Positions 1 to 7,754 of a stretch of DNA of 64,000 nt are shown here, one piece after another (positions within the stretch are counted from its first letter, which is position 1; each line of letters opens with the position of its first letter). This stretch comes from Paenibacillus amylolyticus. GTDB lineage: Bacteria; Bacillota; Bacilli; Paenibacillales; Paenibacillaceae. The notes under the pieces were generated by a model. The model searched no databases. It was not told where the DNA came from and was given only the letters and a program-made list of their open reading frames with translations. The DNA lies in assembly GCF_001570725.1 (NCBI RefSeq), contig NZ_BCNV01000001.1, forward strand, positions 2,232,001 through 2,296,000, read 5' to 3'. Both the position numbers and the translations under genes were made by a program.

Positions 1-2190
1 TTAGCCGTTTTCCAAGCATTTGCAGTCGGTTCCGTGAGTGCGCAGTCAGTACCGCAAAGTGACACAGCGTCCGTAAACACGGCCAACGTAGAATCCGTTG
101 AGATGATAAAAGAAGTGCAACCGATTGCAGAGCGTGAAGTGAAGACGGAGAGCACTAACGCATCGATCGATACTCCAACCTCTGATGAAACGAAAACTGA
201 CGTGGAGAAACCCGCAGATTCTACCACTCAGGAAGGAAGCACGGAGGAGGTTGAAACACCAGCTACGCCTGCTCAAGTAGAGCAACCACCCGTTGATGGG
301 AAGTCTCCAGTAGGTTCAGGTGGAAATCTGACGTTGTACATGAATAGCAACAAAATGGAGCAGGATGGAAAAACGTATCTTGCTGGCCAACCAATGGCTG
401 TAAAAAACGGTGTATCCTATGTTGCAATTCGTGCGCTGGTTGACCGTGTGGGATATGGGGTTAAATACGATAACCAAACCAAGGAAACCATCATTATTAG
501 TGGTGACGATGAACTCCGATTCAAGACCAACAGCAAAGACTACACTGTAAATGGAGAGACCAGAACGATGAAAGGCCCTGCTTATCAGCAAAAAAATACG
601 TTCATGGTGCCGTTAACTTCCATTACTCAAGCGCTGAACATCACTTATAAAGTAAATCAGTCGGCGAAGACGGTTGTGTTGAATCTAAATACCAAACCTG
701 TTGCGAGCTTTACCATTTCCCAAAAGGAAATCTTTGCGGGCGATAAAGTGGACTATGTGACTTCTTCCAGTTCTCCAAATGCACTGGATATCGTTGACGA
801 ACGCTGGACAGGTCGTCAAGAATCATTTGATCAAGCAGGTACATATACCATTTCATATGAGGTTCAGGATTCCAATGGCCAATGGAGCGATCCCTATTCC
901 ATGACGATTGAAGTTTTGACTCCTAATCTTCCTCCTGTAGCCATGTTCGCCACGGATAAAGAAGAATATAAAATGGGCGAAAAAATAACATATACAGACC
1001 AAAGCACTGATGATGAAGATAATATTGTTAAAGCCGTATGGAAGAACAATTCACTTGCTTTCTTTGAACCAGGTCCAAAAACGGTGACACTTACGGTTAC
1101 TGACAATCACGGTGCTACGAACACGTACTCCAAAGTCATCACCATAACGAATGAGACCTTATATTCATTTACCGATTTCAATCTGCTCTTCACGCCAGTA
1201 GGACAGAAATTCACCTTTAACGGTGGCGAAGTGACTACGATGGAGAAAGTGCCTTATACGTACATGGATGAGCCGAGTTTGCTGATCCGCAGCAACAGCC
1301 CGGAAACCGTGAATACGGAAGGCATCGTATATAAAGAATCATCTTCGGGGCAGACCCGTTTCATGATTCACCACGTCAACAATACAGGCAAAAGAGTGAA
1401 AATGTATGTAATTGCAACCAATAACAACCCAAATCCGGCCGTATTTGAACAACAAAATATGGGCTTTGCAGGACCTACACCATACGCTACCGTAGCTGGG
1501 AAATTGTCTATTGATAAGTGGTTCAAGTCGATTCAGACTGGAGCTGATCAAAAGAAAGAATACCTTCAACCTGGCGAAAGTAAACTGATCTTGACTGAAC
1601 TTAATAAAATTCCGATGAAAGAAGGACAAGTCATCTCGCTATATTCGGACGCTTATAGTGATTACTCACTAGACTACAACGTTATCCTGGTCGAGGAAAA
1701 TAAAGATCCGTTCGAGGCTTTGCCATTGCTACCTGTGCTTGATCGTGACGGAGTGCACAACCGTGGTACGTATCCAAATGCAACACGTAACATAACGTAC
1801 GATCAGCAGGTGGGAACAAAACCAGCGCGTCTGCCACTTGGCGACAATTCAAGCGATCCCAATCTGGTTGGAACAGATCCTATGGCTTACACAGACGCAT
1901 CCAATGCGGGCAATTTCGGCGTATTGTACAAAATCACGCTGACCAATGTCGCTCCGCGTACGCTAATCTCCTTTAACCCTCGTGGAGGGAAGTACTCCGG
2001 AGTAGCTCTGGTGAACAATCAATTGGTATCGATTGCCGAAGGCAACGTTGCGGTTACCAATTCAAGTGAGCAAAGCGTTCTGTACCGCACAGGGTCATTT
2101 GGAGAGAGTGTAACGATTCTGTTCTCTGCTGCGCCAGGAAGTAACTTGCCGGTCAATCTGCTCTTTACACCGCTCCCATCGGAGAAGTAA
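1..2190 (+). CDS. Secreted stalk-domain and PKD-repeat protein, 5' end cut by window edge
   Basis: The frame is open from base 1 and begins in the hydrophobic core of a signal peptide ending AFAVGSVSA, so the true start lies outside the window. The GTG at 34 is only the first start codon inside it. After a Thr/Glu/Pro-rich linker (about residues 15-95 counted from base 34) comes a copper-amine-oxidase N-terminal-like stalk domain (about 100-222), then two PKD-like beta domains (about 225-295 and 302-372), then an unrecognised C-terminal half. Stalk domains are very common in Paenibacillus surface proteins and are thought to be structural. The protein is likely exported to the cell wall or medium. 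No catalytic motif is seen, so its function is unknown. Confidence 0.85.
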   Translation, partial: LAVFQAFAVGSVSAQSVPQSDTASVNTANVESVEMIKEVQPIAEREVKTESTNASIDTPTSDETKTDVEKPADSTTQEGSTEEVETPATPAQVEQPPVDGKSPVGSGGNLTLYMNSNKMEQDGKTYLAGQPMAVKNGVSYVAIRALVDRVGYGVKYDNQTKETIIISGDDELRFKTNSKDYTVNGETRTMKGPAYQQKNTFMVPLTSITQALNITYKVNQSAKTVVLNLNTKPVASFTISQKEIFAGDKVDYVTSSSSPNALDIVDERWTGRQESFDQAGTYTISYEVQDSNGQWSDPYSMTIEVLTPNLPPVAMFATDKEEYKMGEKITYTDQSTDDEDNIVKAVWKNNSLAFFEPGPKTVTLTVTDNHGATNTYSKVITITNETLYSFTDFNLLFTPVGQKFTFNGGEVTTMEKVPYTYMDEPSLLIRSNSPETVNTEGIVYKESSSGQTRFMIHHVNNTGKRVKMYVIATNNNPNPAVFEQQNMGFAGPTPYATVAGKLSIDKWFKSIQTGADQKKEYLQPGESKLILTELNKIPMKEGQVISLYSDAYSDYSLDYNVILVEENKDPFEALPLLPVLDRDGVHNRGTYPNATRNITYDQQVGTKPARLPLGDNSSDPNLVGTDPMAYTDASNAGNFGVLYKITLTNVAPRTLISFNPRGGKYSGVALVNNQLVSIAEGNVAVTNSSEQSVLYRTGSFGESVTILFSAAPGSNLPVNLLFTPLPSEK

Positions 2191-2217
2191 AGGTATATGA
2201 GGTTTTATAACTAAATC

Positions 2218-2257
2218 AAAGGCAACCGAACAGGAATGACTCGGTTGCCTTTTTTTG
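2218..2257 (+). terminator. Rho-independent terminator of the stalk/PKD gene
   Basis: A GC-rich stem (AAAGGCAACCGA pairing with TCGGTTGCCTTT) is followed by a run of seven T, 28 bases after the stop codon. Confidence 0.9.
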
Positions 2258-2392
2258 CGTTGGAAGAAATCAGACTGTAGTTGGGAAATAATCGTCTTCG
2301 CTTAGGAGAGGTTATTTTCTAATAACATTCCCACTTGCTTTCCCATAACTTGAGGTGAATAGGGCAAGAGTGCATTTGATAGCAAGCGTATA

Positions 2393-2869
2393 TTAAGAGA
2401 GACTCGGCAAATTGTAGGTAATCAGATTGTTATATTTATCCGCATGTTTCTGTTCGTCCAGGATGATTCCCCACACCGTGTCTTTATATATGCCATAAGG
2501 GAGGCCAAACCATATTTTTCTATACTTTTCCACAGCCGCCAATTCACCCTGAAACGCCTTTTGCAATCCGGCAAGGTAAGAGGGGACCGTCTCAACTGGC
2601 TCACTGCTTACACCCGAAATCTCCTGGCCTGTCAGATCCTTGTACATTTGGCGGAACATTTGATTATGTCCGCGTTCATCATTACGGATGCTCGTGATGA
2701 TGGCAGCCTGATTAGCATCGGGTGATAACTGAATCAGTGAATCATAGAACATCTCATCATTTTTTTCTCCTTGAACAGCCGTTTTGATTAATTCAAGTGC
2801 TTCGGCTGATGATGTTGCCCATACCGGAGTAAAAGTGTACCTGTAACCATACGGATATGCCACATACAT
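2393..2869 (-). CDS. Ferritin-like domain protein
   Basis: 158 residues from the ATG at 2869, chosen because GGAGGG lies 7 bases upstream; an in-frame TTG at 2884 sits inside that ribosome site and is not credible. The protein is mostly helical, with repeated carboxylate/His signatures of diiron ferritin-like proteins: EKNDEMFYDSL, RNDERGHNQMF, ELAAVEKY and DEQKHADKY, which supply Glu and ExxH ligands in four helices. It resembles the small rubrerythrin/ferritin-like proteins of Bacillus and Paenibacillus, which may handle iron or peroxide. The N-terminal Tyr-rich segment (MYVAYPYGYRY) is unusual. It stands alone on the minus strand. The family call is good; the substrate is unknown. Confidence 0.75.
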   Translation of the reverse strand: MYVAYPYGYRYTFTPVWATSSAEALELIKTAVQGEKNDEMFYDSLIQLSPDANQAAIITSIRNDERGHNQMFRQMYKDLTGQEISGVSSEPVETVPSYLAGLQKAFQGELAAVEKYRKIWFGLPYGIYKDTVWGIILDEQKHADKYNNLITYNLPSLS

Positions 2870-2975
2870 TACGAATCCCTCCAAGATGAATATGAGTTAA
2901 CATATGCACGCATGCCCATCAGCGTTAACCCATATCATCTGTCCTGCTTTATTGGTAAAAAGATCCAGTGAAACT

Positions 2976-3416
2976 TCACTTCGTATACCTCAATAGTTTA
3001 CTGTAACCATAAGCAAGAACAAATGGCAGGAGGTATGACAAAAAGGTCCAAAAAATATTCCATCCATTAAAATAAATGACATGCCCCATCATTTTGGCAA
3101 GCCATTCTAATAATGTGAGAGACAAGGCTGCAACGAGAATCGCCACCCATGGCTTGGCATCTTTAACTATGATGACATACATCATCAAACATCCGGCAAT
3201 TGGATAGATCCCCAGGTCCATAGGGAGAGCAGCCAAGGATTGATTATGAGTATTCGGAAGAATATTCCAGAAGTAATTAAACCCGATATTGTTGATGGAT
3301 GCTGAAATAGCCACACCAAGTGGATAATATAGAATAAGGATTGTGAAGTTCCGACGCAGAATCCATACACCCAATATAATGGGAATGACCATACCCAACA
3401 GAATGTTTCCTAACAT
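2976..3416 (-). CDS. Small multi-pass membrane protein, CBO0543-like
   Basis: 146 residues from the ATG at 3416, which has GGAGG 8 bases upstream; the earlier in-frame TTG overlaps that site. Five or so hydrophobic stretches span nearly the whole length (LLGMVIPIILGVW, FTILILYYPLGVAI, YPIAGCLMMYVIIV, WVAILVAALSLTLLEW, IFWTFLSYLLPFVLAYGY). Length and pattern match the CBO0543 family of Firmicute membrane proteins of unknown function, often found near sporulation genes. The gene is probably monocistronic; 106 bases separate it from the ferritin-like gene on the same strand. Confidence 0.65.
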   Translation of the reverse strand: MLGNILLGMVIPIILGVWILRRNFTILILYYPLGVAISASINNIGFNYFWNILPNTHNQSLAALPMDLGIYPIAGCLMMYVIIVKDAKPWVAILVAALSLTLLEWLAKMMGHVIYFNGWNIFWTFLSYLLPFVLAYGYSKLLRYTK

Positions 3417-3690
3417 GCCATTTTCCTCCAAAGCTTTGTTACTTCTGTAGTTTCACTATAAGCTGCATCACTCTGTTGTCTTCTCTCCCATCATTGCAAG
3501 TGGTTTTGTATATGGTAACCAACTCCATGGGATATAATGCATATTAGCCAAACTCGGAATAGGCACACGCCTTACTCGAAGTGAATGGACAAGTTTCGGT
3601 CAAGAAAGTCATGAAAAAAGACAAGTATAGATCGGCTACGGTTGAGGATGTTCATAAAAAGGTAGAGTGGCATATCAATAAGGATTTTAT

Positions 3691-3731
3691 GAAAAAAAAA
3701 ACCTTCTCTAAGATAAAAGAAGAGAAGGGGT
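3691..3731 (-). terminator. Terminator of the alkaline phosphatase gene (minus strand)
   Basis: Read on the minus strand, CCTTCTCT pairs with AGAGAAGG and is followed by ten T residues, 29 bases beyond the phosphatase stop codon. Confidence 0.85.
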
Positions 3732-3759
3732 GATCGTAAACTATTGAATTATCATCGAA

Positions 3760-5118
3760 TTACTGGTGCTTGCTGAGAATATCAAATATGATCCTGGCAT
3801 TATCTGTGTTGTCGATCAAACCGGCGAAGCGATGACTTGCCGGACCGTAGGCATAGACCGGAACATCTTCACCTGTATGTCCACCTGTTGTCCAGCCCGT
3901 AAACGAACGGTTATCAATAATCGCTTCAATGGCATTATCAATCTTCGTTACATCCGCAGTTTGGGCTGCTTCTTTCACCGATTGAATCTCTTCCGCCTTT
4001 AAATCCAGTTTCAGATAACTTTTTAGCGTTTCCTCAACCGAAGCACCTTTTGCAATTTGTGCTGCCATGAAGTCTGGCGTGCGAAGTGCAGCTTTGATAG
4101 GGTCTACGAAGAAGTTGTATTCCCCGTCTTTACCAAGGGTAAGTCCGCCCGTGGAGTGGTCGGCAGTAGCTACGACAAGTGTTTCGCCGTCTTTTTTGGC
4201 AAAATCAATAGCTGCCTGAAATGCTGCTGCGAAATCTTCCATTTCACTCATCGCGCCAACGATATCATTATCATGTCCTGCCCAGTCGATCTGGCTGCCT
4301 TCGACCATTAAAAAGAATCCTTTGTCGTTAGAACTGAGACGATCAATCGCTGTATTGGTCATCTCAGCCAATGATGGAGTTGCAGCAGTACGATCAATCA
4401 ACTTGTCCAGACCTCCGTCCGCAAACAGTCCAAGAACTTGTTGATTCTTATCAGCAAGGAGAGAAGAACGATCCGTCACATAACTGAATCCGGCCTTCTG
4501 AAACTCCTTCGTCAGGTCACGACCCTCGCGTACAAAATTGGATTTCCCTCCACCCAGAAGTACATCCACCTTATGCTTGCCATTAATCAACTCATCATAA
4601 TAATCGTCCGCAATTGCATCCATATTTTTTCGACTGATATCATGGGCACCAAATGCAGCTGGTGTTGCATGAGTGATCTCCGATGTAGCCACGAGTCCGG
4701 TGGACTTGCCGTTTTCTTTAGCCTGCTCAAGTACGGTTTTGACTTCCTTCTGCTCAGGGTCAACCGCAATGGCCGCATTGTAGGTTTTCACACCTGCCGA
4801 CATGGCTGTTGCTGCCGAAGCGGAATCCGTCACATTTTGTTTATCATCATCCGGATAGGTCATTTGTGCCCCAACCAGATAAGGGTCAAATACGGTTTTG
4901 TCCATGCCCTTGGTTGAAGGATCATCTTTCATATAACGGTAGGCGGAAGTATAAGAGGTCCCCATGCCATCCCCAATGAGGAAGATGATGTTCTTGATTT
5001 GTTTTTTCTCCACACTTACAGCTTGAACTGCATTTGCTTGTCCGGCAGACAAGAGCGTAGAAGCCGATACAGCCAGAGTCAGCGCTACCGCTGGTAATAC
5101 TCTTTTGGATAATTTCAT
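3760..5118 (-). CDS. phoA: Secreted alkaline phosphatase
   Basis: 452 residues with an AGGAGG ribosome site before the ATG. A classic signal peptide (MKLSKR, then a hydrophobic core, ending SAGQANA) predicts export. The family signatures are plain: IIFLIGDGMG (metal-binding Asp), VTDSASAATAMSAG (nucleophile Ser after Asp), SQIDWAGHDND, ATADHSTGGL and a late GGHTGEDVPVYAYGP, giving the Asp/His ligands of the two zinc sites. It releases phosphate from phosphomonoesters outside the membrane. Upstream, in the divergent region with the GH43 gene, is an inverted repeat (5190-5213). PhoP-type repeats are not clear enough to call. The enzyme family is certain; the gene name follows the family. Confidence 0.95.
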   Translation of the reverse strand: MKLSKRVLPAVALTLAVSASTLLSAGQANAVQAVSVEKKQIKNIIFLIGDGMGTSYTSAYRYMKDDPSTKGMDKTVFDPYLVGAQMTYPDDDKQNVTDSASAATAMSAGVKTYNAAIAVDPEQKEVKTVLEQAKENGKSTGLVATSEITHATPAAFGAHDISRKNMDAIADDYYDELINGKHKVDVLLGGGKSNFVREGRDLTKEFQKAGFSYVTDRSSLLADKNQQVLGLFADGGLDKLIDRTAATPSLAEMTNTAIDRLSSNDKGFFLMVEGSQIDWAGHDNDIVGAMSEMEDFAAAFQAAIDFAKKDGETLVVATADHSTGGLTLGKDGEYNFFVDPIKAALRTPDFMAAQIAKGASVEETLKSYLKLDLKAEEIQSVKEAAQTADVTKIDNAIEAIIDNRSFTGWTTGGHTGEDVPVYAYGPASHRFAGLIDNTDNARIIFDILSKHQ

Positions 5119-5189
5119 AATGATTCCTCCTCGTTATATCTCAAACATGAATGCATGAATCTATATTCATTTGTTCAACAATATGAAGA

Positions 5190-5213
5190 TTATCATTCAT
5201 TTGTAAATGATAA
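5190..5213. promoter_or_regulatory. Inverted repeat, possible operator upstream of alkaline phosphatase
   Basis: TTATCATT and AATGATAA form perfect 8-bp arms separated by 8 bases. The arms resemble the half sites of Fur-family boxes. No regulator can be assigned from the sequence alone. Confidence 0.4.
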
Positions 5214-5320
5214 CCAGGATTTTTGTATACCTGAGGTAAAAACAAAATAAAGAGGTGGCTTCATTGTTATACAAAATATACCCATCCCCATGTTTTTGAA
5301 GTATGATAAAACATAAGTAG

Positions 5321-5330
5321 AACGCTTTCA
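5321..5330 (-). promoter_or_regulatory. Probable cre site (CcpA) upstream of the GH43 gene
   Basis: On the minus strand the sequence reads TGAAAGCGTT, matching the core of the cre consensus TGWAARCGYT at every position. It lies 55 bases before the glycosidase start, a typical place for carbon catabolite repression of a sugar-degrading gene. Confidence 0.5.
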
Positions 5331-5384
5331 TTCTTATCTTACGACTACAATAACGTCAATTTCATTTTCAGGAGGCTCTTACCA

Positions 5385-7199
5385 TTGTCCAAAACAACTC
5401 CAAATTATGCCGGGTATCTCTTTGTACATTTTATTGGCGAACAACCAGACGGAGAGCAGGTTTATTTCTCCTATAGCGAGGATGGTCTTCACTGGAAGGA
5501 CCTTAATGGCGGATCACCTGTACTGTTTTCCGACCTTGGAGAACAGGGGGTACGGGACCCGTTTCTGGTTCGCTCAGTCAAGGAAAATAAATTTTATCTG
5601 ATTGCTACGGATCTCCGCATCGCAAGCGGCAAAGGATGGACTCATGCCGTTAATGCCGGGAGCCGTGACGTAATCGTATGGGAATCCAGCAATCTGGTGA
5701 ACTGGTCATCCCCATGGAACGTCACACTAGGTGTTGAGGGAGCTGGATGTGTCTGGGCACCCGAAGCTGTGTATGATGAAGTGGCAGATGAGTTTCTTGT
5801 ATTCTGGGCTTCTGCGACGCAGGAACCTCAGGAGCAAGAACGAAAGCAAAAAATATACAGCGCTCGTACAAAAGACTTTCGTACGTTTTCTGCATCGGAA
5901 AAATACATTGAGCGGGATAATCATATTATAGATACAACGATTCTTCCTGTGGATGGATCTTATTATCGATACTCCAAGGATGAAACAACCAAAAACATAC
6001 GGGTAGAAAAAGGAGCCTCTCTCGACAAAGAAGCGTTTGTTACGCTTCAAGCCCCGGTACTGGAAGCATTGGCAGGTGTGGAGGGACCTCAAATCTTCAA
6101 ATTCAATGACCGGGAGGAATGGTGCCTGATTGTTGATCGATTTGCTGAAGGCAGAGGTTATCTTCCTCTGCTGACTACAGATCTGGGAAGTGGAGAATTC
6201 CGAATCGTCCCTGATGCTGAATTCAATATGGGCACGACTCAAAAGCGGCATGGAAGTGTCCTGCCAATCACAGCTGAGGAGTGCAGCCAGCTTCTCGCAG
6301 CTTTCGGGGATGGTCATCAGGTGCTTCCCGGACAATATGCCGATCCTGATGTAGCCAAGTTTGAGGATCGTTACTATATGTATCCGACAACAGATGGCTT
6401 CGAGGGGTGGTCGGGGACACAGTTCAAAGTGTTTTCTTCTTCAGACCTGAAGCATTGGCAAGACGAAGGCGTGATCCTTGATCTGGGAACAGAGGATGTC
6501 GCTTGGGCAACCGGTAATGCCTGGGCACCGGCAATTGCCAGCCGAAACGGAAAGTTCTATTTTTATTTCTGTGGCAAAATGCGGAACGGCGAGAGTGCCA
6601 TCGGCGTTGCTGTAGCAGATACACCGATTGGTCCATTCCTGGCCGAGTCGCAGCCTTTAATCACAATGGAGCAGTTGAAACGTCTGGGCATTACTATGGG
6701 CCAAGCGATTGATCCCTCAATCTATGTCGAAGATGATGGAAGACCGTATCTGCTATTTGGCAATGGACATGGTGCCATTGTGGAGCTTGGTGAAGACATG
6801 ATAAGTGTCGTTGAGGACACAATGAGCAATCTGGCGGGCTTGCATGATTTTCGTGAGGCAGTAACCGTGTTAAAGCAGGGTGGATTATACCACTTTACAT
6901 GGTCCTGTGATGACACAGGCAGTGAAGACTATCATGTGAATTACGGTACGTCAGAGCAATTATACGGTCCTATCACCTATCGATACCCAATTCTGAGCAA
7001 AAATGTGGAGAAAGGCATGCTGGGCACAGGTCATCACTGTATATTTAATGATTCCGAAACGGGACAATACCAGATTGCCTATCACCGTTTTGTGACGCCA
7101 CTATCCAGGTTTTCCTCCGGAAAGGGGTATCACCGCGAAATATGTATGGACCCGCTTCTTTTTGGTAAGGACGGACTGATTCAGCCTGTTATACTCTAA
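5385..7199 (+). CDS. Glycoside hydrolase family 43 protein with two propeller-like halves
   Basis: 604 residues from a TTG start, chosen because AGGAGGC is 9 bases upstream and no in-frame ATG fits. The C-terminal half (about 312-604) carries the GH43 five-bladed propeller signatures: QYADPDVAKFEDRYY (catalytic-base Asp region), GNAWAPAIASRNGKFYFYF and AIDPSIYVEDDGRPYLLFGNG. The N-terminal half (about 5-300) has weaker related blade motifs (GVRDPFLV, VWAPEAVYDE), suggesting a duplicated propeller. There is no signal peptide, so it probably acts inside the cell on imported arabino- or xylo-oligosaccharides. A cre site upstream fits catabolite control. The exact substrate cannot be read. Confidence 0.85.
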   Translation: MSKTTPNYAGYLFVHFIGEQPDGEQVYFSYSEDGLHWKDLNGGSPVLFSDLGEQGVRDPFLVRSVKENKFYLIATDLRIASGKGWTHAVNAGSRDVIVWESSNLVNWSSPWNVTLGVEGAGCVWAPEAVYDEVADEFLVFWASATQEPQEQERKQKIYSARTKDFRTFSASEKYIERDNHIIDTTILPVDGSYYRYSKDETTKNIRVEKGASLDKEAFVTLQAPVLEALAGVEGPQIFKFNDREEWCLIVDRFAEGRGYLPLLTTDLGSGEFRIVPDAEFNMGTTQKRHGSVLPITAEECSQLLAAFGDGHQVLPGQYADPDVAKFEDRYYMYPTTDGFEGWSGTQFKVFSSSDLKHWQDEGVILDLGTEDVAWATGNAWAPAIASRNGKFYFYFCGKMRNGESAIGVAVADTPIGPFLAESQPLITMEQLKRLGITMGQAIDPSIYVEDDGRPYLLFGNGHGAIVELGEDMISVVEDTMSNLAGLHDFREAVTVLKQGGLYHFTWSCDDTGSEDYHVNYGTSEQLYGPITYRYPILSKNVEKGMLGTGHHCIFNDSETGQYQIAYHRFVTPLSRFSSGKGYHREICMDPLLFGKDGLIQPVIL

Positions 7200-7248
7200 T
7201 ATAAGACGTTTCAATAAATCGCTATCTATAATGGCCTGATACAACATG

Positions 7249-7294
7249 AATGCCTGTCAAATGTCGCTTTTAGCGGTTTTGGCAGGCATTTTTA
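7249..7294 (+). terminator. Terminator after the GH43 gene
   Basis: A long stem (AATGCCTGTCAAA with TTTTGGCAGGCATT) ends in a T-rich tail, 50 bases after the stop codon. Confidence 0.85.
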
Positions 7295-7381
7295 TTATTT
7301 ATATCTTCCACCTGGAACAAGCAAAAACCATAGGGTTGAACGGGTATGCGACTAATTGAATGCACTCAATCCAGAATACAT

Positions 7382-7416
7382 TTGACATGCAAAGCATTAA
7401 ATCGTATTATTACGAT
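7382..7416 (+). promoter_or_regulatory. Sigma-A promoter with overlapping operator for the persulfide operon
   Basis: TTGACA (7382-7387), 17 bases, TATTAT (7405-7410). An inverted repeat ATCGTA-TTAT-TACGAT (7401-7416) overlaps the -10 element and is followed by another ATAACGAT half site. This is the expected layout for repression by the adjacent ArsR-type protein. Confidence 0.75.
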
Positions 7417-7439
7417 ATAACGATTTAGGAGGAATACTT

Positions 7440-7754
7440 GTGAACAATCCCGCTTTTGACAGCAATAACATTAAACAATTCGATGAACCAGCTAATCTGC
7501 TGAAAGCTTTGTCTCACCCCATTCGTTTATGCATTGTTCGGGGACTGATGATGAAAAAAAAATGTAATGTCTCTTATATGCAGGAATGTCTGGATCTTCC
7601 CCAATCCACAGTGTCACAGCACCTCCAGAAGCTTCGTAGTGCAGGTATTGTTGCTACGGAGCGAAATGGTCTTGAAGTGAACTATGTGCTTGCCGATCAA
7701 CGGGTTGAACAGATTATTAAAACTTTATTTGAAAAGGATGATTGTGAATCATGA
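7440..7754 (+). CDS. ArsR/SmtB-family repressor, probably persulfide-sensing
   Basis: 104 residues from a GTG start with AGGAGG 8 bases upstream. The winged helix-turn-helix is clear (LLKALSHPIRLCIVRGL, then LPQSTVSQHLQKLRSAGIV). Metal ligands of arsenic or zinc sensors are not obvious, but there are Cys at 31, 42, 50 and 102. The spacing of Cys42 and Cys102 resembles the dithiol pair of SqrR/BigR-type persulfide sensors (family knowledge). The stop overlaps the start of the next gene (ATGA), so the two are translated together, and that gene is a sulfur-transfer enzyme. The role as autogenous repressor released by reactive sulfur is inference. Confidence 0.8.
   Translation: MNNPAFDSNNIKQFDEPANLLKALSHPIRLCIVRGLMMKKKCNVSYMQECLDLPQSTVSQHLQKLRSAGIVATERNGLEVNYVLADQRVEQIIKTLFEKDDCES

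Noticed and set aside
3581-3736. 51-codon plus-strand ORF (GTG start, KKVMKKDKYRSATVEDVHKKVEW...)
   Set aside because: Its last third runs through the poly-A and hairpin of the alkaline phosphatase terminator and it has no ribosome site; at most a relic.
4438-4917. 159-codon plus-strand ORF opposite the alkaline phosphatase
   Set aside because: Mirror of a strongly supported minus-strand gene, with no ribosome site and no recognisable protein.
5727-6335. 202-codon minus-strand ORF
   Set aside because: Lies entirely inside the GH43 gene; Cys/Ser/Arg-rich translation typical of an antisense shadow.
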